A stretch of DNA of 64,000 bases from the NCBI GenBank assembly GCA_046074525.1, contig JBJTOK010000043.1, forward strand, positions 186,001 to 250,000. Direction: 5' to 3'. Made by a program: the position numbers and the translations under genes. Shown one piece after another: positions 1-10,400 of this stretch; the first letter of the stretch is position 1; each line of letters starts with the position of its first letter. The notes under the pieces were generated by a model, which saw only the letters and a program-made list of their open reading frames with translations, was not told the origin of the DNA and did no database searches. The DNA is from JAHEZL01 sp046074525. GTDB lineage: Bacteria > Bacteroidota > Bacteroidia > Flavobacteriales_C > GCA-002722245.

Positions 1-180
1 TCGGGAGCACTGAAATCGGAAGGGCCATACGTTGGAGGAATGAAAAATGGCGAATGGAAATATTTCAGTGAGGCGGGAGAAATAGAAAAAATAATTATTT
101 TCAGGAGCGACGAGGAATATAAAATCAACGGACTCAAAGTAAACCCTGAAGAGAAAAAAGATGAAGGAGAAAAAAAGTAA
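1..180 (+). CDS. C-terminal fragment of a YwqK/MORN-like repeat protein (5' end outside window)
   Basis: Frame 1 is open from the first base to a TAA at 178-180. The visible 59 residues contain GGMKNGEWKYFSEAGE, which matches the G-x-x-x-G-x-W-x-x-Y-x-x-x-G pattern of YwqK/MORN-type repeats, followed by a charged tail rich in Lys and Glu (NPEEKKDEGEKK). Such repeats are common in exported Bacteroidota proteins, and two far larger relatives lie downstream (7445-10819 and 26363-30682). Its end overlaps the start of the following histidine kinase by 20 bases in another frame, so the two may be cotranscribed. Nothing can be said about its N-terminus. Confidence 0.7.
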   Translation, partial: SGALKSEGPYVGGMKNGEWKYFSEAGEIEKIIIFRSDEEYKINGLKVNPEEKKDEGEKK

Positions 181-1699
181 TAAGGTAAAATCTCCATCAA
201 CAGGAAAAAAACAACCCACACTGGAAATAGAAGGCCAGCTGCGCCTCAGCGAAGAAAAGCACAGAATGCTTTTTTCGAAAGCCAACGACTCTATTTTTAT
301 TATCAAAGACAATAAGGTAATCGATAGTAATGAAAAGTCACTGGAGATGTTTGGCTGTACGCAAAAGGAGATCATGGGTAAGCCACTCTATCATTTCTTG
401 CCCGAAAAACAGCCTGATGGTGCCGATTCCATCCTTAAATTTTACGATCTTACTTTGCTTGCACTTCAGGGAAAATCACAATTTTTTTATTGGAAGTTTC
501 TGCGTTTTAAAGGAGAACAATTCGATGCCGAGGTGAGTCTGAATTCCTTTGATGTCCACGGCGAAACTATGCTTCAGGCTATTGTTCGTGACATCACACG
601 GCGTAAAGAAGCGGAAGAATTTAAGAACAAAAGCATCAAGAGTTATTTCGAATTGTTCAATACCAGTTCCGATTATATTTTTATTGTTAATGAAAGCGAA
701 CACATCATTGATATAAATCATTCGGCTATTGTAAAATATGGTTTATCCAAAGAAGAGATCATTGGAAAAACACTGGAAATTATTGGTGACGAAAGCAAGA
801 ATCCTTATTCAGCTTTTCAGAAAAAAATGAAGAAGGCAAAGGATGGAAATCCTCAGCAATTCGACTGGAAAGGACGAAACAATAAGAATGAATTTTTTCC
901 ACTTGAAATAAATATCCGCACGGGATCCTATTTCGGCAAAAGCGTGTTTATTATTACAGCACACGACATCTCTGAAAGGATGCGTGCACAGGAAGAAAAA
1001 CTGAGAGCAGAGATTGCCGAAGCCACAACATCTTTCCTTGAAAAAGAAATAGCAGAAAGAAAAGCCAGTGAAGCCAAATTAATGGAAACCCTTTCGGAAA
1101 GGGAAATGCTACTCAAAGAAGTGCACCATCGCGTAAAAAATAACCTTCAGGTGATCTCCAGCATACTAAACCTGCAGTCGTCTTACGTGAAGGATCAGTA
1201 CACCCTCTCTATGCTGAAGGAATGTCGCGACAGGATCAAGTCGATGTCCTTTATTCACGAGAGTTTATACCAGACCAAGAATTTTTCACATGTTGATTTT
1301 GGCGATTACCTGAAGAGTCTGTGCTCTAATTTACTTTATTCCTACTCGGTAAGCGGGCGTGTGACACTTAATTACGACATTGAAAATATTTTCCTGACCC
1401 TGGATACAGCGATTCCAACAGGACTCATCGTGAACGAACTGGTGTCGAATTCCCTCAAATATGCATTTCCTGATAATCAGAAGGGAAACATTTTTGTATC
1501 TTTGAAACGCACCACAGGAGGGTTGAATGTACTTAAGGTTGAAGATGACGGCGTGGGAATGCCAGCAAATGTCAACTACAAACAAACAGATTCCCTAGGC
1601 TTGCAACTGGTGGTTACTTTATCGGAACAGATTGATGGGGAGCTGGTTCTGAAAAAAGCAAAAGGAACCTGTTTTGTAATTGAATTTAAAGCAAACTAA
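161..1699 (+). CDS. PAS-PAS sensor histidine kinase, HisKA_2 type
   Basis: 512-aa cytoplasmic-looking sensor kinase with no signal peptide or membrane helix. Two PAS domains are visible (about residues 25-150, ending IVRDITRRKEAEE, and about 160-280, ending ITAHDISERMRAQE), followed by a coiled coil and the HisKA_2 H-box HHRVKNNLQVISS around His322/His323. The HATPase follows with an N-box (NELVSNSLKYAF), a G1 box (EDDGVGMP) and a late glycine motif (DSLGLQLV). This kinase class usually phosphorylates a stand-alone receiver protein. The LytTR regulator begins 9 bases downstream, so the two probably form a pair. The signal sensed is unknown; PAS domains bind small ligands or cofactors. The ATG start overlaps the preceding coding sequence, which suggests coupled translation. 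Confidence 0.93.
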   Translation: MKEKKSNKVKSPSTGKKQPTLEIEGQLRLSEEKHRMLFSKANDSIFIIKDNKVIDSNEKSLEMFGCTQKEIMGKPLYHFLPEKQPDGADSILKFYDLTLLALQGKSQFFYWKFLRFKGEQFDAEVSLNSFDVHGETMLQAIVRDITRRKEAEEFKNKSIKSYFELFNTSSDYIFIVNESEHIIDINHSAIVKYGLSKEEIIGKTLEIIGDESKNPYSAFQKKMKKAKDGNPQQFDWKGRNNKNEFFPLEINIRTGSYFGKSVFIITAHDISERMRAQEEKLRAEIAEATTSFLEKEIAERKASEAKLMETLSEREMLLKEVHHRVKNNLQVISSILNLQSSYVKDQYTLSMLKECRDRIKSMSFIHESLYQTKNFSHVDFGDYLKSLCSNLLYSYSVSGRVTLNYDIENIFLTLDTAIPTGLIVNELVSNSLKYAFPDNQKGNIFVSLKRTTGGLNVLKVEDDGVGMPANVNYKQTDSLGLQLVVTLSEQIDGELVLKKAKGTCFVIEFKAN

Positions 1700-1708
1700 G
1701 CACTGTTT

Positions 1709-2467
1709 ATGAACAACATTAGTGTACTGATAGTAGAAGACGAAAACATTGTGGCCAAAGACATCCAGATGAGTTTGGAAAAAATGGGTTACCAGGTGAT
1801 CGGCACTGCTTCCTCCGGCGAAAAAGCACTGGAAATCCTAATGGAAAATCAACCGGACATTATTCTGATGGACATCATGCTTAAAGGAAAAAAGAGCGGG
1901 ATAGATACAGCTGAAGTAGTAAAAGAAGAATACGAATTGCCTGTAATTTTCCTCACGGCTTATGCCGATGAGAGCACCTTATCAAAAGCAAAAATCACAG
2001 AGCCTTACGGATATATCTTAAAACCTTTCAAGGAAATAGATTTGCACACCTCCATTGAAATGGCGCTTTACAAGCACAAAAAAACGATGGAGCTGAAAAA
2101 AGAAGTGAAGGTTTTTTCGGCCATTCTGGATGAAAGAACTTCTCCGGATTTCATTTTTATCCGTGCTAAATCCAAGCTTGTGAAAATAAAAATGGCCGAA
2201 CTTTTTTACGTTGAAGCGCTTAAGGATTACGTTATTTTCCATACTTCCAAAGAAGATTACACGCTGCATTCCACGATGAAGGACATAGAGCAAAAACTGC
2301 CGGCAAGTCAGTATATCCGTGTTCACCGCTCATTTATTGTGCGCGTTGATCGCATTGTATCGCTGGAACAATCACAAGGTATCTTATTCCTGGAAGGAGA
2401 CGATACACCTATTTCTGTTGGTGGTTCTTACAGAGATGATTTATTGAACCGACTCAATTTCGTGTAA
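1709..2467 (+). CDS. LytTR-family DNA-binding response regulator
   Basis: 252 aa. An N-terminal receiver domain (about 1-120) has the acidic pair Glu10/Asp11, phosphoacceptor Asp55 (ILMDIML), the switch Thr in FLTAYAD and the conserved Lys in LKPF. The C-terminal part (about 145-250) is a LytTR DNA-binding domain: KMAELFYVEALKDYVIFH, then ASQYIRVHRSFIVRVDRI. It sits directly after the HisKA_2 kinase and overlaps the next gene by one base (TAATG), so all three are likely one transcript. Kinase-LytTR pairs are very common in Bacteroidota. No DNA target can be deduced from this window. Confidence 0.95.
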   Translation: MNNISVLIVEDENIVAKDIQMSLEKMGYQVIGTASSGEKALEILMENQPDIILMDIMLKGKKSGIDTAEVVKEEYELPVIFLTAYADESTLSKAKITEPYGYILKPFKEIDLHTSIEMALYKHKKTMELKKEVKVFSAILDERTSPDFIFIRAKSKLVKIKMAELFYVEALKDYVIFHTSKEDYTLHSTMKDIEQKLPASQYIRVHRSFIVRVDRIVSLEQSQGILFLEGDDTPISVGGSYRDDLLNRLNFV

Positions 2468-2742
2468 TGGCAAAAGGTTCGGTATTAAAGGCTGCGTCGT
2501 GGTTTGTTGCAATTGTAGCGGTGCTTTCCCTTATTTTATTTTTCATGGGCGGCTTGCTCGACGATCATCTTTTTGATCTCATTCTCTTCGCTATACTTTT
2601 GTTCGTGATTTCTGATTTGATGAAGAAATACAAGGCTGAAAAAAAGAAATGGCATCTTCCTGTCATTATCTTCTTTTCATTGCTTGTGCTGTTGTATATC
2701 GTGCTGTTCCTGTTGGAAATAGGCTTGATCAAATCGATTTAA
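2467..2742 (+). CDS. small hydrophobic membrane protein, unknown function
   Basis: 91 aa. Its ATG shares one base with the stop codon of the LytTR regulator (TAATG), typical of translational coupling. Three hydrophobic stretches are visible (about residues 8-27, 36-50 and 63-87), separated by a short DDH loop and a basic KKYKAEKKK loop, so it is predicted to be an inner-membrane protein with about three helices. I do not recognise a family. Its 3' end overlaps the convergent RNase R gene by 4 bases, leaving no room for a terminator between them. Confidence 0.75.
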   Translation: MAKGSVLKAASWFVAIVAVLSLILFFMGGLLDDHLFDLILFAILLFVISDLMKKYKAEKKKWHLPVIIFFSLLVLLYIVLFLLEIGLIKSI

Positions 2743-4874
2743 AAATCCTCATCTTTTTCATCCACTAACGTGAAATCCAGTTGCTTTTTCACCAGATTGG
2801 CTCCCATCACCTTGATTTTCACTTTGTCTCCAAACTGGTAAATTTTACCGGTGTTTCGACCAACAATGCGGTAGTTATCGGGATCAAAAGCCCACGAATC
2901 ACCAAACATGGTTTTGAGAGATACCATACCTTCGCAACGGTTTTCAATGATTTCGCAATACAAGCCCCACTCGGTAACGCCTGAAATAACAGCTTCAAAA
3001 GTTTCGCCGAGATGCGCTTTCAGGTATTCCACCTGTTTGTATTTTGTGGAATCGCGCTCTGCGTCTGCCGCCAGTTTTTCTCTTTCCGAGCAATGCACGC
3101 ATTGTTCTTCGTACACGTTTTTATTTGCCGAAGAACCACCATCAAGATATTGTTGCAATAATCGATGCGCAATCACATCGGGATAACGACGGATGGGAGA
3201 GGTGAAGTGCGAATAAAAATCGAAGGCCAAACCGTAATGACCAATATTTTCTGTGGAATACTCCGCCTTCGCCATCGTGCGAACAGCAAGAGTTTCCAGC
3301 ATAGAACCGTAATTTTTAGTCTTGGCGTCGATCAGCATTTTGTTGATCGCAGCGCCTACCTGACGAGGTGTTTGTGCGTGGAGGTTATAACCGAACTGTT
3401 TCACGAAACCCGCAAAAACATTGAATTTTTCCATTCCCGGTAAATCGTGAACACGGTACACAAAAGTTTTTTTCTGATCCTTTCCCGCATAGAGCGCCAC
3501 GTATTTGTTGGCCAGCAGCATAAACTCCTCAATGAGTTTGTTGGCGTCTTTTGATTCCTTGAAATAAATGCCCGTAGGCGTTCCATCCGGATCGAGATGG
3601 AACTTCACCTCCAGCTTATCGAAACTGATGGCTCCGTCCTTCATACGCTCTTTACGGAGGATTTTTGCGAGGCGGTCGAAGGTGAGGATTTCCTCTTTCA
3701 AATCGCCTTCTCCGGTTTCAATCACCTGTTGCGCCTCTTCGTAAGTAAAGCGGCGGTCGGAATAAATCACGGTTCTGCCTATCCAGCGATCAAGCACTTC
3801 CGCTTTATCATTGATTTCAAAAATGCAGGAAAAACACAGCTTTTCTTCGTGCGGACGAAGTGAACAAACACCATTGGACAATTTTTCGGGAAGCATTGGA
3901 ACAACACGATCCACAAGGTAAACAGAGGTAGCGCGATCGTAGGCTTCTTTATCGATAATGGAGCCCGGCAATACGTAATGCGACACGTCGGCGATATGCA
4001 CACCAATCTCCCAATTGCCATTAGGGAGCTTTTGTATCGACAAGGCGTCATCAAAATCCTTTGCGTCGTGCGGATCGATGGTGAACGTAGTGATTTTGCG
4101 CATGTCGCGGCGTTTCGCGATTTCTGCTTCGGATATTTTATCAGGAATTCTTTCGGCATATTCTTCCACTTCTTTCGGGAATTTGGAAGGGAGGCCATAC
4201 TGAAACAAAATCGCATGCATTTCAACATCGTTGTCGCCGGCCTTTCCTAAAACCTCAAGAATTGAGGCATTCGGATTCTTGGCGTTTTTCGGCCAATCAA
4301 GCATTTTCACAATCACTTTTTCGCCGTTTTTTGCCTTATTGAGTTTTCCTGAAGGAACATAGAAATCAACATGGATTTTCGGATTGTCGGGAACCACGAA
4401 TCCGAAATCTTTTACCAGCTCCACAGTGCCAATGAAATCAGTGCGCTTGCGCTCCACCACTTCCACGATTTTCCCTTCTGGCTTCTTGCCGCGGCCGGGA
4501 ATGAGTTCCACTTTCACCATATCCTGGTGCAGTGCGTCTCCCGTGAATTTTGCAGGAACATAGATGTCTTCTTCAGAACCTTCCACGATAACGTAAGCAG
4601 CACCCGAAGCTGTAAAATCGGCTCGACCCACAAGGCCTTCCTTGCTTCCTTTTCCTTCGCCCAACACAAATTTTCCGCGGTGAATTTCCTTAACACTTCC
4701 TTTATCAATAAGATCAAAAAGAATGTTGAGTATTTGTCGCTGACCATCTTTGGTTGTAACGCGCAAATCCTTGCAAATCTGTTTGTGGTTAAGCTCTTTT
4801 CCAGCCTTGTAGAAGAGGTCCAGCACCATATTGGTGAGGGCTCCGTCGCTTTTGTTTTTTTTGTTTTTACTCAT
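2739..4874 (-). CDS. rnr: ribonuclease R (RNB-family 3'-5' exoribonuclease)
   Basis: 711 aa, the usual length for RNase R. Domain order: an N-terminal winged-helix region (HKQICKDLRVTTKDGQ), cold-shock/OB-fold domains (GRADFTASGAAYVIVEG; DFIGTVELVKDFGFVVPD), the catalytic RNB domain with its acidic metal-binding motif TIDPHDAKDFDDALSI, and a C-terminal S1 domain (FEAVISGVTEWGLYCEI). The motif HFTSPIRRYPDVIAHRLL is diagnostic of RNase II/R. It degrades structured RNA processively and takes part in mRNA, tRNA and rRNA quality control. It is transcribed alone and convergent with the small membrane-protein gene. Confidence 0.97.
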   Translation of the reverse strand: MSKNKKNKSDGALTNMVLDLFYKAGKELNHKQICKDLRVTTKDGQRQILNILFDLIDKGSVKEIHRGKFVLGEGKGSKEGLVGRADFTASGAAYVIVEGSEEDIYVPAKFTGDALHQDMVKVELIPGRGKKPEGKIVEVVERKRTDFIGTVELVKDFGFVVPDNPKIHVDFYVPSGKLNKAKNGEKVIVKMLDWPKNAKNPNASILEVLGKAGDNDVEMHAILFQYGLPSKFPKEVEEYAERIPDKISEAEIAKRRDMRKITTFTIDPHDAKDFDDALSIQKLPNGNWEIGVHIADVSHYVLPGSIIDKEAYDRATSVYLVDRVVPMLPEKLSNGVCSLRPHEEKLCFSCIFEINDKAEVLDRWIGRTVIYSDRRFTYEEAQQVIETGEGDLKEEILTFDRLAKILRKERMKDGAISFDKLEVKFHLDPDGTPTGIYFKESKDANKLIEEFMLLANKYVALYAGKDQKKTFVYRVHDLPGMEKFNVFAGFVKQFGYNLHAQTPRQVGAAINKMLIDAKTKNYGSMLETLAVRTMAKAEYSTENIGHYGLAFDFYSHFTSPIRRYPDVIAHRLLQQYLDGGSSANKNVYEEQCVHCSEREKLAADAERDSTKYKQVEYLKAHLGETFEAVISGVTEWGLYCEIIENRCEGMVSLKTMFGDSWAFDPDNYRIVGRNTGKIYQFGDKVKIKVMGANLVKKQLDFTLVDEKDEDF

Positions 4875-4962
4875 GTTGACTAAAAATAATCAAAGCAACA
4901 ATATTGCGCCATGAAGGTTGGAGAAGTTATGAACAAAGGCTTATCGAAGATGGCACAGAACA

Positions 4963-4992
4963 ACACAGATGTTCTCTGTGAAAAATCTGTGT
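4963..4992. repeat. short inverted repeat (ACACAGAT/ATCTGTGT)
   Basis: Perfect 8-bp arms at 4963-4970 and 4985-4992 separated by 14 bases. CACAGA and CTGTG words recur inside and just upstream. It lies in the 133-base gap between rnr and the TonB receptor gene, upstream of rnr. There is no T-run, so it is not an obvious terminator. It may be a small intergenic repeat or a transcript-end hairpin. Confidence 0.4.
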
Positions 4993-5007
4993 GCTCCCTG
5001 AGAAAAT

Positions 5008-7374
5008 TTAAAACAGAATCTTATACGATCCTACTGGAAAAATTCCCAGCTGGTATTCGGTTTTTACCGCCTTGGCAACATTGTCGTAAATCTGCTGGAA
5101 AACATTTTGAGTATTGAGTATATTCTGAACATTGATACTCCACTCATGCGTGATTTTCTTCGCATTCCAGCGAAAGCTTGCTTTAAGGTCGGCGCGGAAA
5201 TAATCGCGGAATTTGTGTACATAAATATCATCCAGATTGTAGCGAACACGTCCGGCAGCAATTGATTTATCAAGATCAATACCAATGTATCTTTTTCCTC
5301 CGGCCATAGTGATTTTTCCGTCGAATTGCAGAATGGCTTTTTTGGTGAGATTGATCTCAATTCCCGACAAGGCATTGATAGCATAATTGCCGTTGAAAGC
5401 GGTATTTCGTTCTACACCATCGCCACCAGTATATTTAGAGTCGTACAAAGAGGCGCTCAGCAAATAATAATAGCCTTTACTAAAGTTTCTTTCCAAAGTA
5501 AATTCCAGTCCGTAGTTCTTTCCTTTTCCTTTGTTGACAAGGCTGTCTACTGCAGGGAAAGAGAAATCGGCGCCGAAATTGGCCATACTGAAATATGAAT
5601 TATCCAACACAGGAACATTGGAAACCTGCTGGTAATAGCTTTCTATTTTCATTCTGGTCACATTGGAAATGGCGAGGTTGTAGCCGAGTACAAAGTGATT
5701 GCTTTTAGTGAAGCCAAGATCTTCATTGGTTCTTGCTTTTGAATTGTTGCTTAGCGTACTTTCCAGCAGATAAGTGCTAAAAGGCTGAATCTGAGAATGC
5801 ATGCCCGCTGCAACCGACAGAGATTGCTTTTTAGCGAAATCCCAGCTTAATCCGGCACGCGGTTCAATGGCATAAGCAGAATTGAGCGTTAAGGTTTGGT
5901 AATGCACGCCCGCGTTGAGCTTCAGCTGATCGGTGAATTTGTGCTGAAACTGTGAATAGCCCTGTACCAACACTGTTTGACCGTTAAAATCGAAAGAGGA
6001 GTACCAGTTGGAATTTGCCATGAAATTCTCAAAATATTTCACGTGGTAGAGATCCACAATCACACCTGATTTCCAGGAATTGCGCGAAGAAAACTTGGTG
6101 TTAATGTACCAGTTGAGCGAGTATTTTATTTCGGTGGAATTGTTCTCATAAATTTTTCCGGGGTTTTCGAGTTGATCATCCAGCGAATCAGTACGCACCA
6201 CTTGTCCGGTCCCTGATGCCGCCAGCACTGCACGCAAGTGCGTTTTCGGATTGATATAGAAGAGGTAACTCAGGCCGACAACACCCATGGATGAGTTGAG
6301 GTAGGCGTTGGTCCCCGATTGTGTATAAGAAACATCGTTCGCTTTTTTCGCTTTGCTGGCAAGGATGGCGATATCGCTTTTCCCACCAACACCGAAAAGC
6401 TCAAGTCGCGCCGATTTCTGTCCGATTGGCACGTCGATATTGAAAGTCAAATCCTGGTATTGAGGTACGGCAGCAACACCAAAAGAAATGCCCAGCGCAT
6501 CAAAAATACCCAGCGTTGAATAACGGTAATTCGCCATGTACGAAGCCTTGCTCTTTTTGCTGAAAGGCCCTTCGGCGCCAAGCTCCAGTCCGTTGAAACC
6601 AAACATCCCCGTGCCTTCAAATTTTTCGTTATTGCCGTGACGCAGCTTCAAATCGAAAGCGCCGGCAACAGCATTTCCGTAATCAGAAGGAAAAGCTCCT
6701 GTCATGAAATCTGATTTCGCGAGGTTATTGTTATTGAGGATAGTGATGGGTCCTCCGGTGCTTCCCAGTGATCCGAAGTGGTTGGGATTGGGAATATTGA
6801 TGCCGTTGAGTCGCCACAAAATTCCCGACGGAGAATTTCCGCGAATGATGATATCGTTGCGGTTATCAGAGGAAGAAATTACACCTGCATAATTCATCGC
6901 CATGCGCGACACGTCACTAAGGCTTCCCGCAAAGCGTTCGGTTTGCTTGGGCGTAAGATTAACGTTGCTGGTGGTGATCATTTCATTTTCAGGCTTCGAA
7001 TTATTTTTTCTCGTGACTTTTATTTCTTTCACATTGATCACTTTCTCTTCCATTTCTATTTCCAGGTAAAGCTCTTTCCCCGATTTTACTTCCTGGTTGG
7101 GCAGAGCCGTGCTGCCGTGTGTTTCCGAATTTACCAGAATGGTTTGCCGGCCAACAGGAACATTTTCCAGTTTGAAATAGCCCATACTATCGGTGCTTGC
7201 AGAGATCAGCGGATTAGAATTTTCAACACTCACCGACGCGCCGGAAACGGGCAGCTTAGAGTTTTTATCAGTTACTTGTCCGCGCACCGATTGGGTGGGG
7301 TTTTGTGCCATAGCGGCCACAAAAAACGAAGACAAAATAAAAGTTAAAACGAAAGATTTTACGATGTTATTCAT
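5008..7374 (-). CDS. TonB-dependent receptor with carboxypeptidase-like regulatory domain
   Basis: 788 aa. An N-terminal signal peptide ends AAMAQ, then a carboxypeptidase-regulatory-like beta-sandwich (about 28-110: VRGQVTDKNSKLPVSGASV ... GYFKLENVPVG), a plug domain (about 130-230: RFAGSLSDVSRMAMNYAGV, NDIIIRGNSPSGILWRLNG) and a long outer-membrane beta-barrel ending KILF with the usual terminal aromatic residue. It should import a substrate across the outer membrane using TonB energy. The substrate is not evident, and no SusD partner is next to it. The gene is divergent from the MORN-like gene at 7445. Its putative -7 element (7379-7386) lies only 4 bases before the start codon, so the mRNA may be leaderless. 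Confidence 0.93.
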   Translation of the reverse strand: MNNIVKSFVLTFILSSFFVAAMAQNPTQSVRGQVTDKNSKLPVSGASVSVENSNPLISASTDSMGYFKLENVPVGRQTILVNSETHGSTALPNQEVKSGKELYLEIEMEEKVINVKEIKVTRKNNSKPENEMITTSNVNLTPKQTERFAGSLSDVSRMAMNYAGVISSSDNRNDIIIRGNSPSGILWRLNGINIPNPNHFGSLGSTGGPITILNNNNLAKSDFMTGAFPSDYGNAVAGAFDLKLRHGNNEKFEGTGMFGFNGLELGAEGPFSKKSKASYMANYRYSTLGIFDALGISFGVAAVPQYQDLTFNIDVPIGQKSARLELFGVGGKSDIAILASKAKKANDVSYTQSGTNAYLNSSMGVVGLSYLFYINPKTHLRAVLAASGTGQVVRTDSLDDQLENPGKIYENNSTEIKYSLNWYINTKFSSRNSWKSGVIVDLYHVKYFENFMANSNWYSSFDFNGQTVLVQGYSQFQHKFTDQLKLNAGVHYQTLTLNSAYAIEPRAGLSWDFAKKQSLSVAAGMHSQIQPFSTYLLESTLSNNSKARTNEDLGFTKSNHFVLGYNLAISNVTRMKIESYYQQVSNVPVLDNSYFSMANFGADFSFPAVDSLVNKGKGKNYGLEFTLERNFSKGYYYLLSASLYDSKYTGGDGVERNTAFNGNYAINALSGIEINLTKKAILQFDGKITMAGGKRYIGIDLDKSIAAGRVRYNLDDIYVHKFRDYFRADLKASFRWNAKKITHEWSINVQNILNTQNVFQQIYDNVAKAVKTEYQLGIFPVGSYKILF

Positions 7375-7402
7375 TGTGCAAAAGTATAATAATCTATCTT
7401 TG
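7374..7402 (+). promoter_or_regulatory. Bacteroidetes-type promoter of the 7445 gene
   Basis: TTG (7374-7376), 18 nt, TATCTTTG (7395-7402) matches the -33/-7 pattern TTG-N19-TAnnTTTG. The start codon lies 43 bases downstream. It overlaps a divergent -7 element for the TonB receptor (TACTTTTG on the minus strand, plus-strand coordinates 7379-7386). Confidence 0.7.
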
Positions 7403-7444
7403 GCGCCGAGAACAAGACTGGATAATTATATTCTTCAATTTTTT

Positions 7445-10400
7445 ATGAAAAACACGATTTTCGTTTTCCTCATGCTGCTTGTTGTTTCTGCAAGTGCGCA
7501 GCTGGACACATTTGATTTTAAAAACGAGAAATACCTCGTTCATCCTTTCCGCGTTGAAAATGCGGAGGAAGTAAAAAAACCAAAGTATAAACGACATAGG
7601 ATTCCAGGATTTGGTCGCCACAAATACAGTTCGCGCAAACTAAGAAAAATGATGAGCGAAGTAGAAAACGAGTTGTCCTATGAACTTTTCAATTCTATCA
7701 ACTCTCGCTCCACATACACTTATTCCGATTACAGTCATTTCAACGGTGAAATACCACCCGTTTTCGACTCCCTGCCCACTGGCAAATATGTGTTGCTGCA
7801 GGATGCGCCCAACACCCGGAAAAACCGCTGGAGAAAGCGTTTCGGAAAGGAAGTCTTGCCTTTGGTGCGCGCCGAATTTTCGGTGGAGGACGGAAAAATT
7901 AACGGACGGGCCATTCTCTACACAGAAAGCGGTTTGATGGATAAAAAACTTTACTACGCCGCTGGTTTGAAAGACGGCGAATGCCAGAATATTTTCCATG
8001 TAAATGGCGATAGCACCTACGCTAACATCAGTCATTACAGAATGGGCTTGCTCGACGGACCTTATACGGATTACAGAAGCCACAACGGTAAGATATATGT
8101 AGAAGAAGAGGGCACTTATAAAAATGGCAATCCCTACGGCTGGCACCGCGAATATTTTTACGACGAAGTGAAGGACTCTACCTATCTTTCTGTAGAATAT
8201 TTTGCGGAAGAAAGCGGCAAGTTTTCAAAACACTATAAAGAGTATTACTACAATGGTAAACTGATGCTAGAGTCTTATGCCGATTCGGCATCCGGACTGG
8301 TTAATACGGAACCTCCGTTCAGCTCTTTTATTGATTCTCTGGTCACTGAAAAAAACAAAAAAGGAGAAGCCGAACTACGTACAGTATATTCCTCTTTCTA
8401 TACCGATCATATTCCTTCCGAAACGCCTTTTATCTGCTATCACAGGAACGGCGCTCTAATGGCAAAATATTCCTATGATGATTCCGGCAATACTATTTTC
8501 GACACTATTTTTACTTCTTCCGGAAAGCCGGTTACTGTAAGGACAGTTCTGCCTGATACCAATGAACACAAACGTTATGTGCTTACTGATTTTGATCTCG
8601 ATGGCAAAATAGAGGCGCGTCGTTTCTTCGCCAGCGATTCTACGGGTGATTATGGAATTTATCAGAGAGAAGGCATCAACAAAGAGGGGAAATACATGGT
8701 TGAATTTGCAGAGTATGCACAACTTTTCGAACCGGGATGGAAGGAATCTTCTACCGATACACTTCGCCTCATCTCTATCGAAACACACGGAGGAAATGTG
8801 AAATACAAATACGAGAGTCCGGTTTTAGATCACCAGAAGTTCATCCGCACGGAAGACAGTGAGCGCCGCTTTGCTCTCGATTTTAAAATTACCAGCTATG
8901 ACACAGCGAGTCCGGCTTATCAAACTATCCTGACGGCCAGCAAAGCCAAGCTGGTGCTTTACACGTTTAAGGATACTTCGTCAATGGCCGACAAAAGAAT
9001 TTCTTCCGGAAAGGCATTTAAGCAGCTTATGCGTTTGAGGACAAAGGGCAACTTCATGGATTCTTTATTGCTTTTCTATGATGGCATGCCTTATACCGGC
9101 CGCTTCGATTTGTGTATGCACAAAGAAGATGAAATGGTAGCTAAAAAAGGAAATAAGCTGGTGCTGAATCCTTTTGATCTTAAGACAAGCATGTATTCTT
9201 ATGATGTTGCTTATGGAGAAGGGGAGAGCGAATACGATGATAAAAGGTTGAAGCGAAGAATGAGGAGAGAAATGCGTAAACAGAAACTCTTCCTCGGTCG
9301 CTCACACGTAGAGTTGCAGTTTGTAAATGGAAGACTTGTCCACGGCGAACTGAAATTCAATACGCCACAAGATAAAATTACTGGTTATTGCGATTTCAAA
9401 AACAGTTTGCCTCATGGCAAACTCTATGCAAGAAACATCAGGAAAGGAGCTTTTGGAAGAATGAGAAAGGATGAGACCATTGAAACATCGCTTTACGAAG
9501 GATTTCTTGATGGAAAGACAGAACAATGGTCTTATGACAAGAAGGAAAAAAAGCGCTACTTAAAAGAGGTCGGTTACAATGACAAGGGGATGCCTGTCGA
9601 TAGCAATGTGCGCTATTACAGCAATGGGAAAGTGGCTAGCTGTACTTATTACAATAAGGAAGGAAAGCTGAACGGCGCATCGATTGATTATACCAAGGAA
9701 GGAAAAATCAAAGCGTATTCGTTTTATGAAAACGGTAAACAGCAAGGCATCACTTATCGAATCAACGAAATCGGCGATACAATGATGATCAGAAATTATG
9801 TGAACGACACACTGGAAGGACCAGCATATGACGCCAGCATTGATTACAGAACATATAAAATTAAAAGTCAGTGTTACATTAATTACCACAAGGGAGAAGC
9901 GGTAGGAAATTTCACTTTCATGGATGGCTTTGGAATGAAAAGACTGGTTTTCACTATTGATAGCAGTCGCATAGACTATTTTCAATATGATTATCTGCTC
10001 CCTAACTGGGAAAGCCTATTGGCCTTCGCCGGAAAAGTGAAGGTTTTCCATCCCAACGGTAAACTCTATGCCGAAGGCAACATGCAGATGTATCCTGAGA
10101 CCAAAGAAGAAAAGTATGCTTACAACGAGGATTACATGTATGAGGGTGGTTTTGATGGAGATTATGAATATTCTCCAGTTGGAGAAGATTACGCAGCCCC
10201 TTTGAAAATGTACAAAAACGGCGTGTGGAGCTATTACAACTCAGTAGGAAGAAAACTCGCGGAGATCAATTATACGCAGGACAGCTCTTATGTAATGGGC
10301 GCCGACACTTCCTTTGCCATGGGAACCTATACAGGATATTATGATAATGGCCGACTGAAATACAAAGGCTTCCTTATCTCAGAAGAACCTGTGGAAAACT

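Noticed and set aside
4371..4883. 170-aa plus-strand frame opposite RNase R
   Set aside because: Shadow of a conserved coding region.
7193..7444. N-terminal extension of the MORN-like ORF (84 residues)
   Set aside because: It is antisense to the TonB receptor gene's coding start, and a signal peptide with promoter support begins at 7445.
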